Shown: positions 52,791-60,906, counted from the stretch's first letter. The stretch: DNA of 64,000 nucleotides from CAVTLG01 sp963735495 (GCA_963735495.1 CAVTLG010000002.1:1240001-1304000), one strand, 5' to 3'. The notes: generated by a model from the letters alone, not told the origin. Translations and numbers: made by a program.

Positions 52791-53935
52791 GTGTTTGTCG
52801 TTGGCTGCATATTGAGACGCGTACGCTCAGAAGCCATAGAGAAGCGTCCATAGTTGAAGTAAGCGGCGCAGGCTCCCTCTGGTGAAACCATGCACGTACC
52901 AATCGGTGTCTCAGGCGTGCAGGCGGTGCCGAAGACTTTACACTCCCAGGGTTTGATGACGCCTTTGAGCACCTCGCCACACTGGCAAGCCTTGGGATCG
53001 GCCACGCGCAAGCCGGGTACTTTGTAGCGCAGCTCGGCATCCCAATCGGCAAACTCTGCTCGCAGCTTCAATGCGCTATGCGTAATAAAGCCCAGGCCGC
53101 GCCACTCAAAGAACGGACGCAGTTCCATCGTGGCCGCCATGGCTTGCAGCGCTTTGACATTGCCCTCCGGTCGTACTACGCGCGAGTATTGGTTCTCGAC
53201 CTCGGCGCGTCCCTCGCTGATCTGTTTGGTGATCAGGTAGATCGCTTGAATGATGTCGAGCGGCTCGAAACCGGCGATCACGACCGGCTTGTGATGCTCC
53301 TGGGCAATAAAGTTGTAGGGCCGCATACCGATCACCATGCAGACATGACCTGGACCAACAAAGCCGTCGAGGCGCAGATCGGGTGAGTCAAGGATGGCTT
53401 TAATGGCTGGTATAATCGTCACATGGTTGCAAAAAACGGAGAAGTTCTTGAGACCCTCGGCCCTGGCGCGTAGCAGTGTGACGGCGGTCGATGGCGCAGT
53501 GGTCTCAAAGCCGATGGCGAAGAAAACTACCTGGCGGTCAGGATGCTGGCGCGCAAGCTTGTAGGCGTCGAGCGGCGAATAGACGAAACGCACGTCAGCT
53601 CCATCGGCTTTAGCATCCAGCAGGCTGCCCTTTGAGCCTGGCACACGCATCATATCGCCAAAAGTTGTGAAGATGACTCCATCCATACGCGCGATGGCGA
53701 TGGCGTCGTCGATGCGTCCCATCGGCAGCACGCAGACCGGACAGCCAGGACCATGCACGAGGTCAATGTTAGACGGTAGCACATCCTCGATGCCGTGCTT
53801 GTAGATGGTGTGCGTATGCCCACCACAGACCTCCATCAGCTTGAGAGGCCGGTCTGGCACTAATTTCGCGATTTCGTCTGCGACGCGCCTGGCCAGTTCA
53901 GGATCACGGTACTCGTCAACGTACTTCATGCCCAT
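52787..53935 (-). CDS. hypD: [NiFe]-hydrogenase maturation factor HypD
   Basis: The iron-sulfur scaffold that, with HypC, assembles Fe(CN)2CO. The 382-residue protein has MEVCGGHTHTIYKHGIEDVLPSNI, HGPGCPVCVLP, and GFETTAPSTAV. The C-terminal Cys cluster (CQCGEVLKG...C..FGTACTPETPIGTCMVSPEGACAAYF) binds the 4Fe-4S cluster. All known HypD motifs are intact. The last residues (NMQPTTNT) and the stop codon come from the target site and end of the neighbouring family-2 MITE, so the native C-terminus has been slightly changed. It overlaps the end of the upstream SIS gene by 20 bases. Confidence 0.97.
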   Translation of the reverse strand: MGMKYVDEYRDPELARRVADEIAKLVPDRPLKLMEVCGGHTHTIYKHGIEDVLPSNIDLVHGPGCPVCVLPMGRIDDAIAIARMDGVIFTTFGDMMRVPGSKGSLLDAKADGADVRFVYSPLDAYKLARQHPDRQVVFFAIGFETTAPSTAVTLLRARAEGLKNFSVFCNHVTIIPAIKAILDSPDLRLDGFVGPGHVCMVIGMRPYNFIAQEHHKPVVIAGFEPLDIIQAIYLITKQISEGRAEVENQYSRVVRPEGNVKALQAMAATMELRPFFEWRGLGFITHSALKLRAEFADWDAELRYKVPGLRVADPKACQCGEVLKGVIKPWECKVFGTACTPETPIGTCMVSPEGACAAYFNYGRFSMASERTRLNMQPTTNT

Positions 53936-54611
53936 GGGCGTTCTCTTTCTTGATGAGCGTATGGATCACCGCGAGCAGCGCATGATAGGCCGTCGCTTGC
54001 GCCTCCTGGATACGCGGAATATAGTCGCTAGGGGCCGTGATACAAAAGTCTAGTGCCGTTGAGCGCGCCATCTTGCCACCGTCGTAACCAGCCAGCCCGA
54101 CAGTCAGCAATCCCTGCTTTTTTGCCTGCTCCAGCGCTAGCAGCACGTTGGCCGAGTTGCCGCTGGTGGAAACACCCAGAGCGATATCGCCGGGTCGTCC
54201 AAAAGCGATCACCTGGCGCACAAAGATGTTATCAAATCCCACATCGTTGCCTACAGCCGTGACGACCGCGATGTCGTTGGTCAGCGAGATCGCCGGTAGT
54301 GGCGTCCAGTCAGGAAATGGCGGCGTGAGCAGTTCGGCCACCAGGTCCTGGGCATCTGTGGCACTACCGCCATTGCCAAAGGCCAGCAAGGTTGCTCCAC
54401 TCATGAAAGCACGCGCCATCATCTGGCCTGCCGCGACGATGTGCTCACGGGAGGATGCCAGCGTTGAGCGGCGCAATGAGATCACCTCCTGGCATTTCTC
54501 AAGCGTCGAGTGGCGCACCTGTGCCAGCACATCCTCGCTACTGGCCTTGCCACCGGCAAAGAGGTAGGGATAAAAGAGCCGGTCGTACTCAGACCCTTCA
54601 GTATCATGCAT
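53916..54611 (-). CDS. SIS-domain phosphoheptose isomerase-like protein 1
   Basis: A 231-residue SIS protein of GmhA type. ATLLAFGNGGSATDAQDLVAELL is the phosphosugar-binding loop, and GDIALGVSTSGNSANVLLALEQAKKQGLLTVGLAGYDGG is the second half. The ATG at 54611 overlaps the stop of the HypC-like gene by eight bases, and its own end overlaps hypD by 20 bases, so the three are translated together. GmhA makes D-glycero-manno-heptose 7-phosphate. Its role in hydrogenase maturation is unknown, but such genes occur in similar operons. A second copy lies two genes upstream. Confidence 0.88.
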   Translation of the reverse strand: MHDTEGSEYDRLFYPYLFAGGKASSEDVLAQVRHSTLEKCQEVISLRRSTLASSREHIVAAGQMMARAFMSGATLLAFGNGGSATDAQDLVAELLTPPFPDWTPLPAISLTNDIAVVTAVGNDVGFDNIFVRQVIAFGRPGDIALGVSTSGNSANVLLALEQAKKQGLLTVGLAGYDGGKMARSTALDFCITAPSDYIPRIQEAQATAYHALLAVIHTLIKKENAHGHEVR

Positions 54612-55023
54612 TGCGCACCTCACCAGTATCCCTGGCGGTATGGCTCTCTGTGTTGGCTATCGCTACACCAGCATGCACCAGTAATAGATCACCCGGCCTG
54701 ACCTCCTCTAGCAACGTAATATCGACCTCCTCGTCAACTTCATTGATGATCACGCGAGCGATCCCCGTGTGTTGATCGACGCATAGTACTCTGGCGGACA
54801 GCGCCTCGTCGGAACAGGTTATGCAGTGTCCCTGCGCATCAAGTTCGCAACTGGCAACGCTCAACGCGGGCGGCAAGGTCTCTTTTGTTGCTGGCTCTAT
54901 AGGTATGTTGTTTGTGCTCGGTCCATGAGGGGGAACCTGGGGCGCACGCAAGGTGACGCCCCTACCTGGTTGGTCGAAGTTATCCCCGTACAGATGGCTA
55001 CCGGTTTTTTGTTCGTTGCTCAT
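54604..55023 (-). CDS. HypC/HupF-like protein with repeat-derived N-terminal extension
   Basis: A 139-residue frame. The last 75 residues are a HypC-family beta-barrel: GHCITCSDEALSARVLCVDQHTGIARVIINEVDEEVDITLLEEVRPGDLLLVHAGVAIA. The CITCSDEAL start is the form seen in actinobacterial HypC paralogues, with the chaperone cysteine not at position 2 in this reading. The first 65 residues include a stretch coded by a family-1 repeat (54918-54987), so they may not belong to the functional protein; a TTG start nearer the domain is possible. It overlaps the SIS genes on both sides by a few bases (ATGA upstream). Probably a second HypC specialised for this hydrogenase. Confidence 0.75.
   Translation of the reverse strand: MSNEQKTGSHLYGDNFDQPGRGVTLRAPQVPPHGPSTNNIPIEPATKETLPPALSVASCELDAQGHCITCSDEALSARVLCVDQHTGIARVIINEVDEEVDITLLEEVRPGDLLLVHAGVAIANTESHTARDTGEVRNA
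54918..54987. repeat. Family-1 repeat, short copy d, inside the HypC-like frame
   Basis: GGTCCATGAGGGGGAACC, GGCGCACGCAAGGTGACGCC and CCTACCTGG match the edge and core of other family-1 copies. About 70 bp remain. It lies within the open 5' part of the HypC-like gene. Confidence 0.6.
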
Positions 55024-55625
55024 GTGAGTAGCCCTTCATGCTCAAAGAAGATATGCACTAATTCCCATAAAATGTGATAGAGCGTCTCTTGCGTTTCCTG
55101 AATGACCAGTGGATCGTTGGTCTGCACGATGAAACGGAAAGCGCAGTCGCTGTTCTGTAACAACTCGGCCTTATTTCCTGCCAGTCCAAGCGTCAATAAA
55201 CCCATCTGGTGGGCTGCGGCTAGTGCTGCTACGATGTTTGTATCGCAGCCATCCAACGAGAAGCCCATCGCGATATCCTGGGGACGAGCAAGGACCTTGA
55301 GTTGGCGGACAAAGATGGAGCTAGTATCGTCTACACGACTACTAAGCGTGGCGCTGTCATTGGTCAGGGCCAGAGCTGGCAGCGCTCGCTTGCCTACGAT
55401 GACGGGATGTACAAACTCGACGGCGACATGCTGAGCATCGGTAGCCGAGGCTCCATTGCCGAAGGCAAGCAGTCGTCCTCCCTGATGGAAACGGCGTGCC
55501 ATGGCCCAGCAGGCTTGCGCAATCTGCTCTGCCTCGGTCGTGAAGAATATTTCAGGTACGCTCATACTTTGCTCGAAGCGCGCGCTAACGAGCGTTGCGA
55601 GTTCTGCAAAATCTGTCTCAGCCAT
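55020..55625 (-). CDS. SIS-domain phosphoheptose isomerase-like protein 2
   Basis: A 201-residue SIS protein. It shows GGRLLAFGNGASATDAQHVAVEFVHP and RPQDIAMGFSLDGCDTNIVAALAAAHQMGLLTLGLAG, the usual two sugar-phosphate loops. The STSGxS segment of the active GmhA type is altered to FSLDGCDTN, so it may be a non-catalytic partner of SIS protein 1. Its stop overlaps the next gene's ATG (ATGA). It lies downstream of hypC, separated from it by two family-2 repeat fragments. Its substrate is unknown. Confidence 0.85.
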   Translation of the reverse strand: MAETDFAELATLVSARFEQSMSVPEIFFTTEAEQIAQACWAMARRFHQGGRLLAFGNGASATDAQHVAVEFVHPVIVGKRALPALALTNDSATLSSRVDDTSSIFVRQLKVLARPQDIAMGFSLDGCDTNIVAALAAAHQMGLLTLGLAGNKAELLQNSDCAFRFIVQTNDPLVIQETQETLYHILWELVHIFFEHEGLLT

Positions 55626-55686
55626 TATCGATTGGCCTCCTCATGGCGAGCGACTGCCGCTGCATACGTGATGGATCAGCCCTACC

Positions 55687-55778
55687 CAGACAACCGCAAG
55701 GGATTGTCTCTACGCGTTTTCCTATGCGAGGCACTGCCAGACAACCGCAAGGGATTGTCTCTACGCGTTCTCCTATGC
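55687..55778. repeat. Two family-2 fragments in tandem
   Basis: Two nearly identical 41-bp copies, 55687-55727 and 55738-55778, starting CAGACAACCGCAAGGGATTG and ending CCTATGC. They are 51 bp apart and fill the gap between hypC and the SIS gene. Confidence 0.8.
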
Positions 55779-55787
55779 TATGTTCTG

Positions 55788-56060
55788 TCATTCAATCTGG
55801 CTTGCGTGTAGCATCTCAAGCTCATCGGAATAGGCCCGACCCATGAGTTGGAGCGTCTTCATGGTCTCGCGTGCCTCATGCTCATCGATCTTGCTCATGG
55901 CGAAGCCCACATGGATCAAGACCCAATCACCAGGTGCGATCCCCTCTGAGCGTACCAGCGCCACGCTCACGTTGCGTTTCACGCCAGAAACATCGACTTT
56001 GGCAATGGAATTGGCATCATCCACGATGTCTACAACCTGACCTGGAATACCAAGGCACAT
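55788..56060 (-). CDS. hypC: [NiFe]-hydrogenase maturation chaperone HypC
   Basis: A 90-residue HypC, the chaperone that delivers Fe(CN)2CO to the large subunit. It starts MCLGIPGQVVDIVDD, with the essential Cys2 (after Met removal) at the start, and has the conserved beta-barrel end GDWVLIHVGFAMSKIDEHEA. A GGAGGAG site before the ATG at 56060 fits well; an open frame to 56093 would bury Cys2. It is separated from hypF by a family-1 repeat (56097-56255). Confidence 0.96.
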   Translation of the reverse strand: MCLGIPGQVVDIVDDANSIAKVDVSGVKRNVSVALVRSEGIAPGDWVLIHVGFAMSKIDEHEARETMKTLQLMGRAYSDELEMLHASQIE

Positions 56061-56096
56061 ATGAATCTCCTCCCTCGCAAAGATGCGCTGCATCGG

Positions 56097-56255
56097 GGTC
56101 TCTATCCTTCTGAGGGAACGTCGGCAAATCGGGTAGGGGCGTCACCTCGCGTGCGCCCAGGGCCTCACGTGAACCATCCTCCGACCTCTGAATACCCCGG
56201 GGGCGGTCGCCAGGACACGCCCCTACCCGATTTTCTCCCTCATGGACAGAGAGCC
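56097..56255. repeat. Family-1 palindromic repeat, copy e
   Basis: About 159 bp with edges GGTCTCTATCCTTC and CAGAGAGCC. The core reads GGGTAGGGGCGTCACCTCGC, then GTGCGCCC, an unrelated-looking insert, and GGCGGTCGCCAGGACACGCC. The ACCTCGCG site, hit by mobile elements in two other copies, is empty here. It lies between hypF and hypC. Confidence 0.8.
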
Positions 56256-56288
56256 TTTCATTACATCCAGATACACATACTATGAATG

Positions 56289-58775
56289 CTATATTTTTTG
56301 CAGCCGAGCAGCCGCTACTGCTAGCTGACCAAGGCTTATGCCGCCGTCATTGGGTGGCACGCGTCGATTGATATATACGCGAAAATCCATTGCCTCCAGT
56401 CGTGTCATGAGTGTCTCAAGCAGCAAGCGGTTCTGAAATACGCCGCCACTGAGCGCGACCGTACGTAATCCAGTCTGTTCGCGTGCTGCAACACAGGCCA
56501 GCGCTAGCATTTCAGCGATTGAGCGATGGAAGCGACCGGCGATCTGTGAGCATGGCAACCCTTGTTGGATGTCGCGTACGATGGCGCGGATCAGCGGTGC
56601 TACATCCAGTATGGCTGGCATGCGCTCAGGCTTTTGTATATCAAACGGGTAGAGCTGTGCCCGACTCTCTTGCGCGGCTACCATCTCTAGCTCGATAGCT
56701 GCCTGGCCCTCATAACGTACAGTGTCGTGTAGATCGAGCAGGGCGGCGACGGCGTCAAACAATCTGCCCAGGCTAGAGGTTGGTGGACTATTGATGCCAC
56801 GCGCCATCATCTGTGTTAGTATACGCCACTTCGCACGATCCAGTCGCTGTACGAAGGGTAGATCGAGCGCCAGGAACGCATCTCCGTAGGTCTGAGCTAG
56901 ATAGGCCGCCGCCATACGCCAGGGTTGACGTATAGCTTGCTCGCCGCCTGGTAGTGGCACATAACGCAGGTGGGCCAGTCGCTCAAAATCCGCGCAGTCG
57001 GCTCGCATGATTTCGCAGCCCCACACGGCACCGTCCGGCCCGAAGCCCGTACCATCGGCGGCCACACCGATTACCGGCTCGCTCACATGCTGCTCGGCCA
57101 GCACGCTGGCAATGTGCGCGTGATGATGCTGAACGCCGATTTTCTGCGGCATATCTGCGTCGAGGGCGTATTTGGTCGCCAGGTATTCCGGGTGCAGATC
57201 GTATGCGATAGCCTGCGGGTAGATATCGAAGAGACGCTGAAAATGCTCGATCCCTTCACGAAACGAGGTCAGCGTCTCCAGATTCTCCAGGTCGCCAATG
57301 TGATGACTGACAAAGGCTTGCCGTCCCTTGCCCAGGCAAAAGGTGTTTTTGAGATGACCGCCGCAGGCCAGTAGTGGCGCGGGAAGATCTGTCGCCAGCG
57401 TAATTGGCTCCGGCGCGTACCCGCGTGAACGGCGGAAAAATTGTTCGCCAGCGGCGGTGATACGCATCACCGAATCATCGCAGCGCATATGAATGTCGCG
57501 GTTATGGGTGAGCATGCACGCGGCGATAGGTGCCAGCCGTTGGTGCGCGTCGTCGTCGTGGTAGGCGATAGGTTCATCGCTCAGATTGCCGCTGGTCATC
57601 ACCAATACAGCCGGTCGGTCCGCCTCTGTGGCAGCGGCAAAAGCATGGAGCAACAAGTAATGTAACGGTGTATAAGGAAGCATAATGCCCAGAGCAGTAT
57701 AGGCTGGAGCTACGTCCGGTGCTACTGGACAGGCGGCGCGCTTTTCCAGTAGCACAATGGGTCTGCGATGCGATTGTAGCAGGGCAGCCTCAGCAGCGCT
57801 CACCTTGCACAGCAGACGAGCTGTCTCTATATCAGGCACCATCAGCGCGAAAGGTTTGGCCTCGCGTTGTTTGCGTCGCCGCAACCGCTGCACTGCTTCC
57901 GCGTTCAACGCATCACACGATAGGTGATAGCCACCCAATCCCTTAATCGCAAGAATTGTACCATCTATCAGATTTTTAGCACTTGCACCTATCGAATCTG
58001 TATTGACCATCGAAAGGGTGCCATCGCTATCTCTGACCAGAGGTCCCCAAAAATGCTCCTGCAAGCGCTCAAGCGATTTATCGCTAGAAATCGTAGGGAC
58101 CCGCTTTATCGCATCCGTCGGTTGCTTGTTGTCAGGCTTGCTCCTCTGCTCTTCAACAAGCGTCCCGCTGTCTTCTTGCCAATCGAGGAGGCATATCTGA
58201 GGACCACAAATGGGGCAGGCATTCGGTTGAGCGTGAAAGCGTCGATTGGCTGGGTCATCATATTCCGTCTGGCAGGCTGGACACATGTGGAATACCTGCA
58301 TGGTGGTCTTATCCCGATCATAGGGGACATCCTGGACAATGGTGAAGCGCGGGCCGCAGTTGGTGCAGTTGATAAAGGGATAGTAATAGCGTCGATCATG
58401 CAAATCGAACAATTCGCGCAGACAATCGTCACAGATGGCGCTATCGGGCGAGATGAGCGCCTGACGTTCAGATCTATGTTGGCTGTGCACGATGCGAAAG
58501 TTCTGCTCGGAGCAGGGAGGTATGAGTTCGCACGTCACAGTATCGATGCGTGCAAGTGGCGGGGCCTGCTCGTCCAGTGCTTGCCGGAAGTGATCAAGGG
58601 CATCGACGCGACCCTCAACCTCGATGGTCACGCCCTGGCTGTCGTTGAGCACAAAGCCGACCAGTCCCCAGCGTTGCGCCTGCCCGTAGATGAAGGGACG
58701 AAAACCTACGCCCTGGACAATGCCCTGGACGAGTAGGCGTCTGCGCTGAATTGTCGAACCTGTGACAGACGACAT
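56289..58775 (-). CDS. hypF: Carbamoyltransferase HypF
   Basis: It makes the carbamoyl group that becomes CN on the NiFe site, from carbamoyl phosphate and ATP. The 828-residue protein has all domains: acylphosphatase (RRRLLVQGIVQGVGFRPFIY), two zinc fingers (CDDCLRELFD...CTNCGPRF and CPACQTEYDD...CPICGPQ), a YrdC-like domain (LAIKGLGGYHLSCDA), and the Kae1-like domain (HHHAHIASVLAEQ, GVAADGTGFGPDGAVWGCEI, VALSGGVFQN). The ATG at 58775 follows AGGGGA and starts after the hypB stop; the frame is open to 58841. It follows hypB by 11 bp. Confidence 0.96.
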   Translation of the reverse strand: MSSVTGSTIQRRRLLVQGIVQGVGFRPFIYGQAQRWGLVGFVLNDSQGVTIEVEGRVDALDHFRQALDEQAPPLARIDTVTCELIPPCSEQNFRIVHSQHRSERQALISPDSAICDDCLRELFDLHDRRYYYPFINCTNCGPRFTIVQDVPYDRDKTTMQVFHMCPACQTEYDDPANRRFHAQPNACPICGPQICLLDWQEDSGTLVEEQRSKPDNKQPTDAIKRVPTISSDKSLERLQEHFWGPLVRDSDGTLSMVNTDSIGASAKNLIDGTILAIKGLGGYHLSCDALNAEAVQRLRRRKQREAKPFALMVPDIETARLLCKVSAAEAALLQSHRRPIVLLEKRAACPVAPDVAPAYTALGIMLPYTPLHYLLLHAFAAATEADRPAVLVMTSGNLSDEPIAYHDDDAHQRLAPIAACMLTHNRDIHMRCDDSVMRITAAGEQFFRRSRGYAPEPITLATDLPAPLLACGGHLKNTFCLGKGRQAFVSHHIGDLENLETLTSFREGIEHFQRLFDIYPQAIAYDLHPEYLATKYALDADMPQKIGVQHHHAHIASVLAEQHVSEPVIGVAADGTGFGPDGAVWGCEIMRADCADFERLAHLRYVPLPGGEQAIRQPWRMAAAYLAQTYGDAFLALDLPFVQRLDRAKWRILTQMMARGINSPPTSSLGRLFDAVAALLDLHDTVRYEGQAAIELEMVAAQESRAQLYPFDIQKPERMPAILDVAPLIRAIVRDIQQGLPCSQIAGRFHRSIAEMLALACVAAREQTGLRTVALSGGVFQNRLLLETLMTRLEAMDFRVYINRRVPPNDGGISLGQLAVAAARLQKI

Positions 58776-58786
58776 AGCTAGTCCCC

Positions 58787-59455
58787 TTACACTACACGCT
58801 CTGCTCTGGCCTGCGCGAACGTGACGAGCCATGCACACCATGCGGCAAGTCCGGCGCCAGTGCGGCAGCTTACCTCAAAGATGCGCAGGTCTGGATTGAT
58901 CGCCAATGCTTGCCGCCTGACTTTTGGCACATCGTAGTCAACATAAGGGAGCAGGTCGAGCTTATTCACGACCATCACCTGCGCGATGGAGAACATCTGC
59001 GGATATTTCGCCGGTTTATCGTCGCCCTCGGTCGTGCTCACCACGACAACGCGCAGGTCTTCTCCCAGGTCCCAGGTGGCGGGACAGATCAGGTTGCCGA
59101 TGTTCTCGATGATCAGTAGATCCAGATCTGCCAGGGGCATGTGTGCCAGCGCATCGCGAATCATATGCGCCTCCAGGTGACAGGCTCCGCGCGTATTGAT
59201 CTGGACGGTCTCCGCGCCTGCTGCTTCCATGCGTTCCGCATCGGCGCTCGTTTCGACATCGCCCTCGATTACGCCGATGCTGAGTTGTCCGCGCAATCGC
59301 GCAACCGTGCGCTCCAGCAGCGTCGTCTTGCCCGCACCCGGCGAACTCATCATGTTCAGTGTGCGAATGTCGTGCGCGGCTAGCGACTGATGGATCTCCT
59401 GCGCAACCTGCTCGTTGACGGCCAGGATGTTTTGCGCGATGGTCACTTTAGGCAT
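58787..59455 (-). CDS. hypB: Nickel-insertion GTPase HypB
   Basis: A 222-residue GTPase that works with HypA to insert nickel. It has the Walker A loop MMSSPGAGKTTLLERTVARL, VIEGDVETSADAERM, NTRGACHLEAHMI (the zinc/nickel Cys-His site at the dimer interface) and VVNKLDLLPYVDYDV (G4). It lacks both the N-terminal CxxCGC nickel motif and a His-rich tail, so it may depend on HypA for nickel supply. The ATG at 59455 is preferred to 59473 because MPKVTIAQ matches the family start. It follows hypA by 36 bp. Confidence 0.96.
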   Translation of the reverse strand: MPKVTIAQNILAVNEQVAQEIHQSLAAHDIRTLNMMSSPGAGKTTLLERTVARLRGQLSIGVIEGDVETSADAERMEAAGAETVQINTRGACHLEAHMIRDALAHMPLADLDLLIIENIGNLICPATWDLGEDLRVVVVSTTEGDDKPAKYPQMFSIAQVMVVNKLDLLPYVDYDVPKVRRQALAINPDLRIFEVSCRTGAGLAAWCAWLVTFAQARAERVV

Positions 59456-59491
59456 AATTGCCGTCCTTTCCACGCTTGTGATTGAGCGCCT

Positions 59492-59842
59492 TCACGCTGT
59501 CTCAATCTCCATTTCCTGGATCTGGAGTTCAGTACCCGAAACGATGCTAGTGGACCACTGCCGACAGATGGGACACTGCACGATGTAGTTCGTGACAGGA
59601 AACTCTTGCTCGCAGTGAGCGCACCACGCCCGATGTGGCAGGCTATCAACTAATAGTTGTGCGCCTGCCAATATGGGAACCTGGCTGGTCAGCATCTCAA
59701 AGCTGAAGGTCAACGCATCCACGACCACGCCGCTCGCCGCGCCAATTTTGAGTCGCACACCTTTTACGTGCGTGGCATTGCACTCAATGGCCCTGGTTTC
59801 CACTGTTTCAATGATGCTTTGAGCTATCGCCAGTTCGTGCAT
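59492..59842 (-). CDS. hypA: Nickel metallochaperone HypA
   Basis: A 116-residue nickel metallochaperone. The nickel site is the N-terminal MHELAIAQSI (His2), and the structural zinc is held by CAHC and CPIC further down. Its length is standard. The start at 59842 is fixed by MHE; an open frame to 59893 would displace His2. It hands nickel to HypB, next in the operon. Confidence 0.96.
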   Translation of the reverse strand: MHELAIAQSIIETVETRAIECNATHVKGVRLKIGAASGVVVDALTFSFEMLTSQVPILAGAQLLVDSLPHRAWCAHCEQEFPVTNYIVQCPICRQWSTSIVSGTELQIQEMEIETA

Positions 59843-59889
59843 GACCCTGTTCTCTTTCTCTCCACACGGGTAACGGGTAGGAGCGGAGA

Positions 59890-59994
59890 TCACATTGAGC
59901 GTATTGCTAGATAGCGTTGGATATCAGGCAGTTGCTGGCTGATAAACCACGCGCCTAAAACTAGCATAAGCGCCACAAAAAGTGTTTTCCACAT
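59890..59994 (-). CDS. 34-residue membrane-helix protein (DUF6893-like)
   Basis: A very short gene, ATG at 59994 after GAAAGG, TGA at 59890. The peptide is one hydrophobic helix (MWKTLFVALMLVLGAWFISQ) followed by QLPDIQRYLAIRSM. The LPDI-x-RYL-x-IR-x-M end matches small proteins (DUF6893) that I recall in actinobacterial hydrogenase operons. It lies between the endopeptidase and hypA, on the operon strand. I infer a membrane-bound accessory peptide of the hydrogenase. Confidence 0.7.
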   Translation of the reverse strand: MWKTLFVALMLVLGAWFISQQLPDIQRYLAIRSM

Positions 59995-60036
59995 GGTGGG
60001 TTGCCTTTCTTTTACTACGCGCGACTTCATTATATA

Positions 60037-60579
60037 TTATTTACAAGCTAACAAATCTTCTACAAGCGTATCGATCATCTTCACGGCCTCATCTACGGCA
60101 GCCTGGACTGGCTTGCTCAACCCCATGTGCATCTCCTCATCGCCTGCTCCGATGCCCATCTCCGCTGGCTCACAGCCTACGAGCAGGGTATGTGTCGGTG
60201 GTGCGCCAAGCGTTCTGGCGAATGCGAGCACTTTCACCGGGTCCATGCTATGACCATCGAATGCAGCCACACCGGTTCTTTGCTCTGCGTTGCCTCCTAC
60301 CTCTGGCTCAATCACATATAGTGTTCCGGCAGTGCCACCTCGCGCTACTGCATCGACCAGTACAAGCGTGTCGTAGTGATCGAGGAGCGTGTACGCCAGT
60401 TCGATGCCGCGAATACCAAAATCGATCACTTGCACACTTGCCGGATAGCGCTGCATCTGCCGACTCAACAGACGTTGCGCTACCTCAACGCCAAAACCAT
60501 CATCGCCAAAGAAGATATTGCCGATGCCCGCAAGCAATATGCGCCTGGGCGCGGATGCTGCTGGTGACGACTGCATCAT
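60037..60579 (-). CDS. Hydrogenase maturation endopeptidase (HyaD/HupD family)
   Basis: A 180-residue protease that removes the C-terminal peptide of the large subunit after nickel insertion. Nickel-sensing residues are in ILLAGIGNIFFGDDGFGVEVAQRL (Glu/Asp position in GNxxxGDDGxG), VIDFGIRGIELAYTLLDHYDTLVLVDAV (Asp), and the His in AAFDGHSMDPVKVLAFA. Length and motifs are complete. Its ATG overlaps the stop of the preceding frameshifted gene (ATGA). Confidence 0.95.
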   Translation of the reverse strand: MMQSSPAASAPRRILLAGIGNIFFGDDGFGVEVAQRLLSRQMQRYPASVQVIDFGIRGIELAYTLLDHYDTLVLVDAVARGGTAGTLYVIEPEVGGNAEQRTGVAAFDGHSMDPVKVLAFARTLGAPPTHTLLVGCEPAEMGIGAGDEEMHMGLSKPVQAAVDEAVKMIDTLVEDLLACK

Positions 60580-60906
60580 ACGTTCTCCTCCAGCACATCT
60601 ACCTCCTCCGGGAAGAAAAAGAAACGATGACCGGGCAACACACGCTCATCCCACTGCTCCCGCCCTGGATCGTCATCCAGCGTCACAACTATGTAGACGC
60701 GATTCTCGAAATCCTGCTGAAGCTGCTCGAACGCGCGCAGTCTTGCCATCCAACAGCATATCCAGCGCATCTGTGTGCGTACTCTGCCGTCCGCGTCCAG
60801 GTCGCAGCCGCACGCTAGCACCAGCTTTCACCTCTTTACCGGCAATCAATAGCGCGGCTGGTGGCGCATAATCCTCACCAGGATAATCCTCGTGCGCATT
60901 GCTCAT
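60576..60906 (-). pseudogene. Hydrogenase-operon accessory gene with a frameshift
   Basis: From ATG 60906 the frame reads SNAHEDYPGEDYAPPAALLI, then KEVKAGASVRLRPGRGR, then DALDMLLDGKTARVRA. The matching second half lies in another frame: FEQLQQDFENRVYIVVTLDD then DPGREQ, ending PGHRFFFFPEEVDVLEENV at 60576. In related operons these two halves form one protein of about 110 residues. The break is at a run of CG dinucleotides (60732-60737); adding one CG would join the frames. It could be a true mutation or a sequencing/assembly error. Both ends overlap neighbours by ATGA, which supports a once-intact gene. Confidence 0.72.

Noticed and set aside
55687..55778. Possible CRISPR-like array (two 41-bp repeats)
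   Set aside because: Only two units, 10 bp apart, and both are fragments of the dispersed family-2 repeat; no cas genes.
57924..58736. 270-codon plus-strand frame over hypF
   Set aside because: It is the complement of well conserved hypF domains; the translation has no recognisable motif.
59982..60818. 278-codon plus-strand frame
   Set aside because: It overlaps the endopeptidase and the frameshifted gene on the other strand and has a random-like composition rich in Arg, Ser, Pro and Cys.
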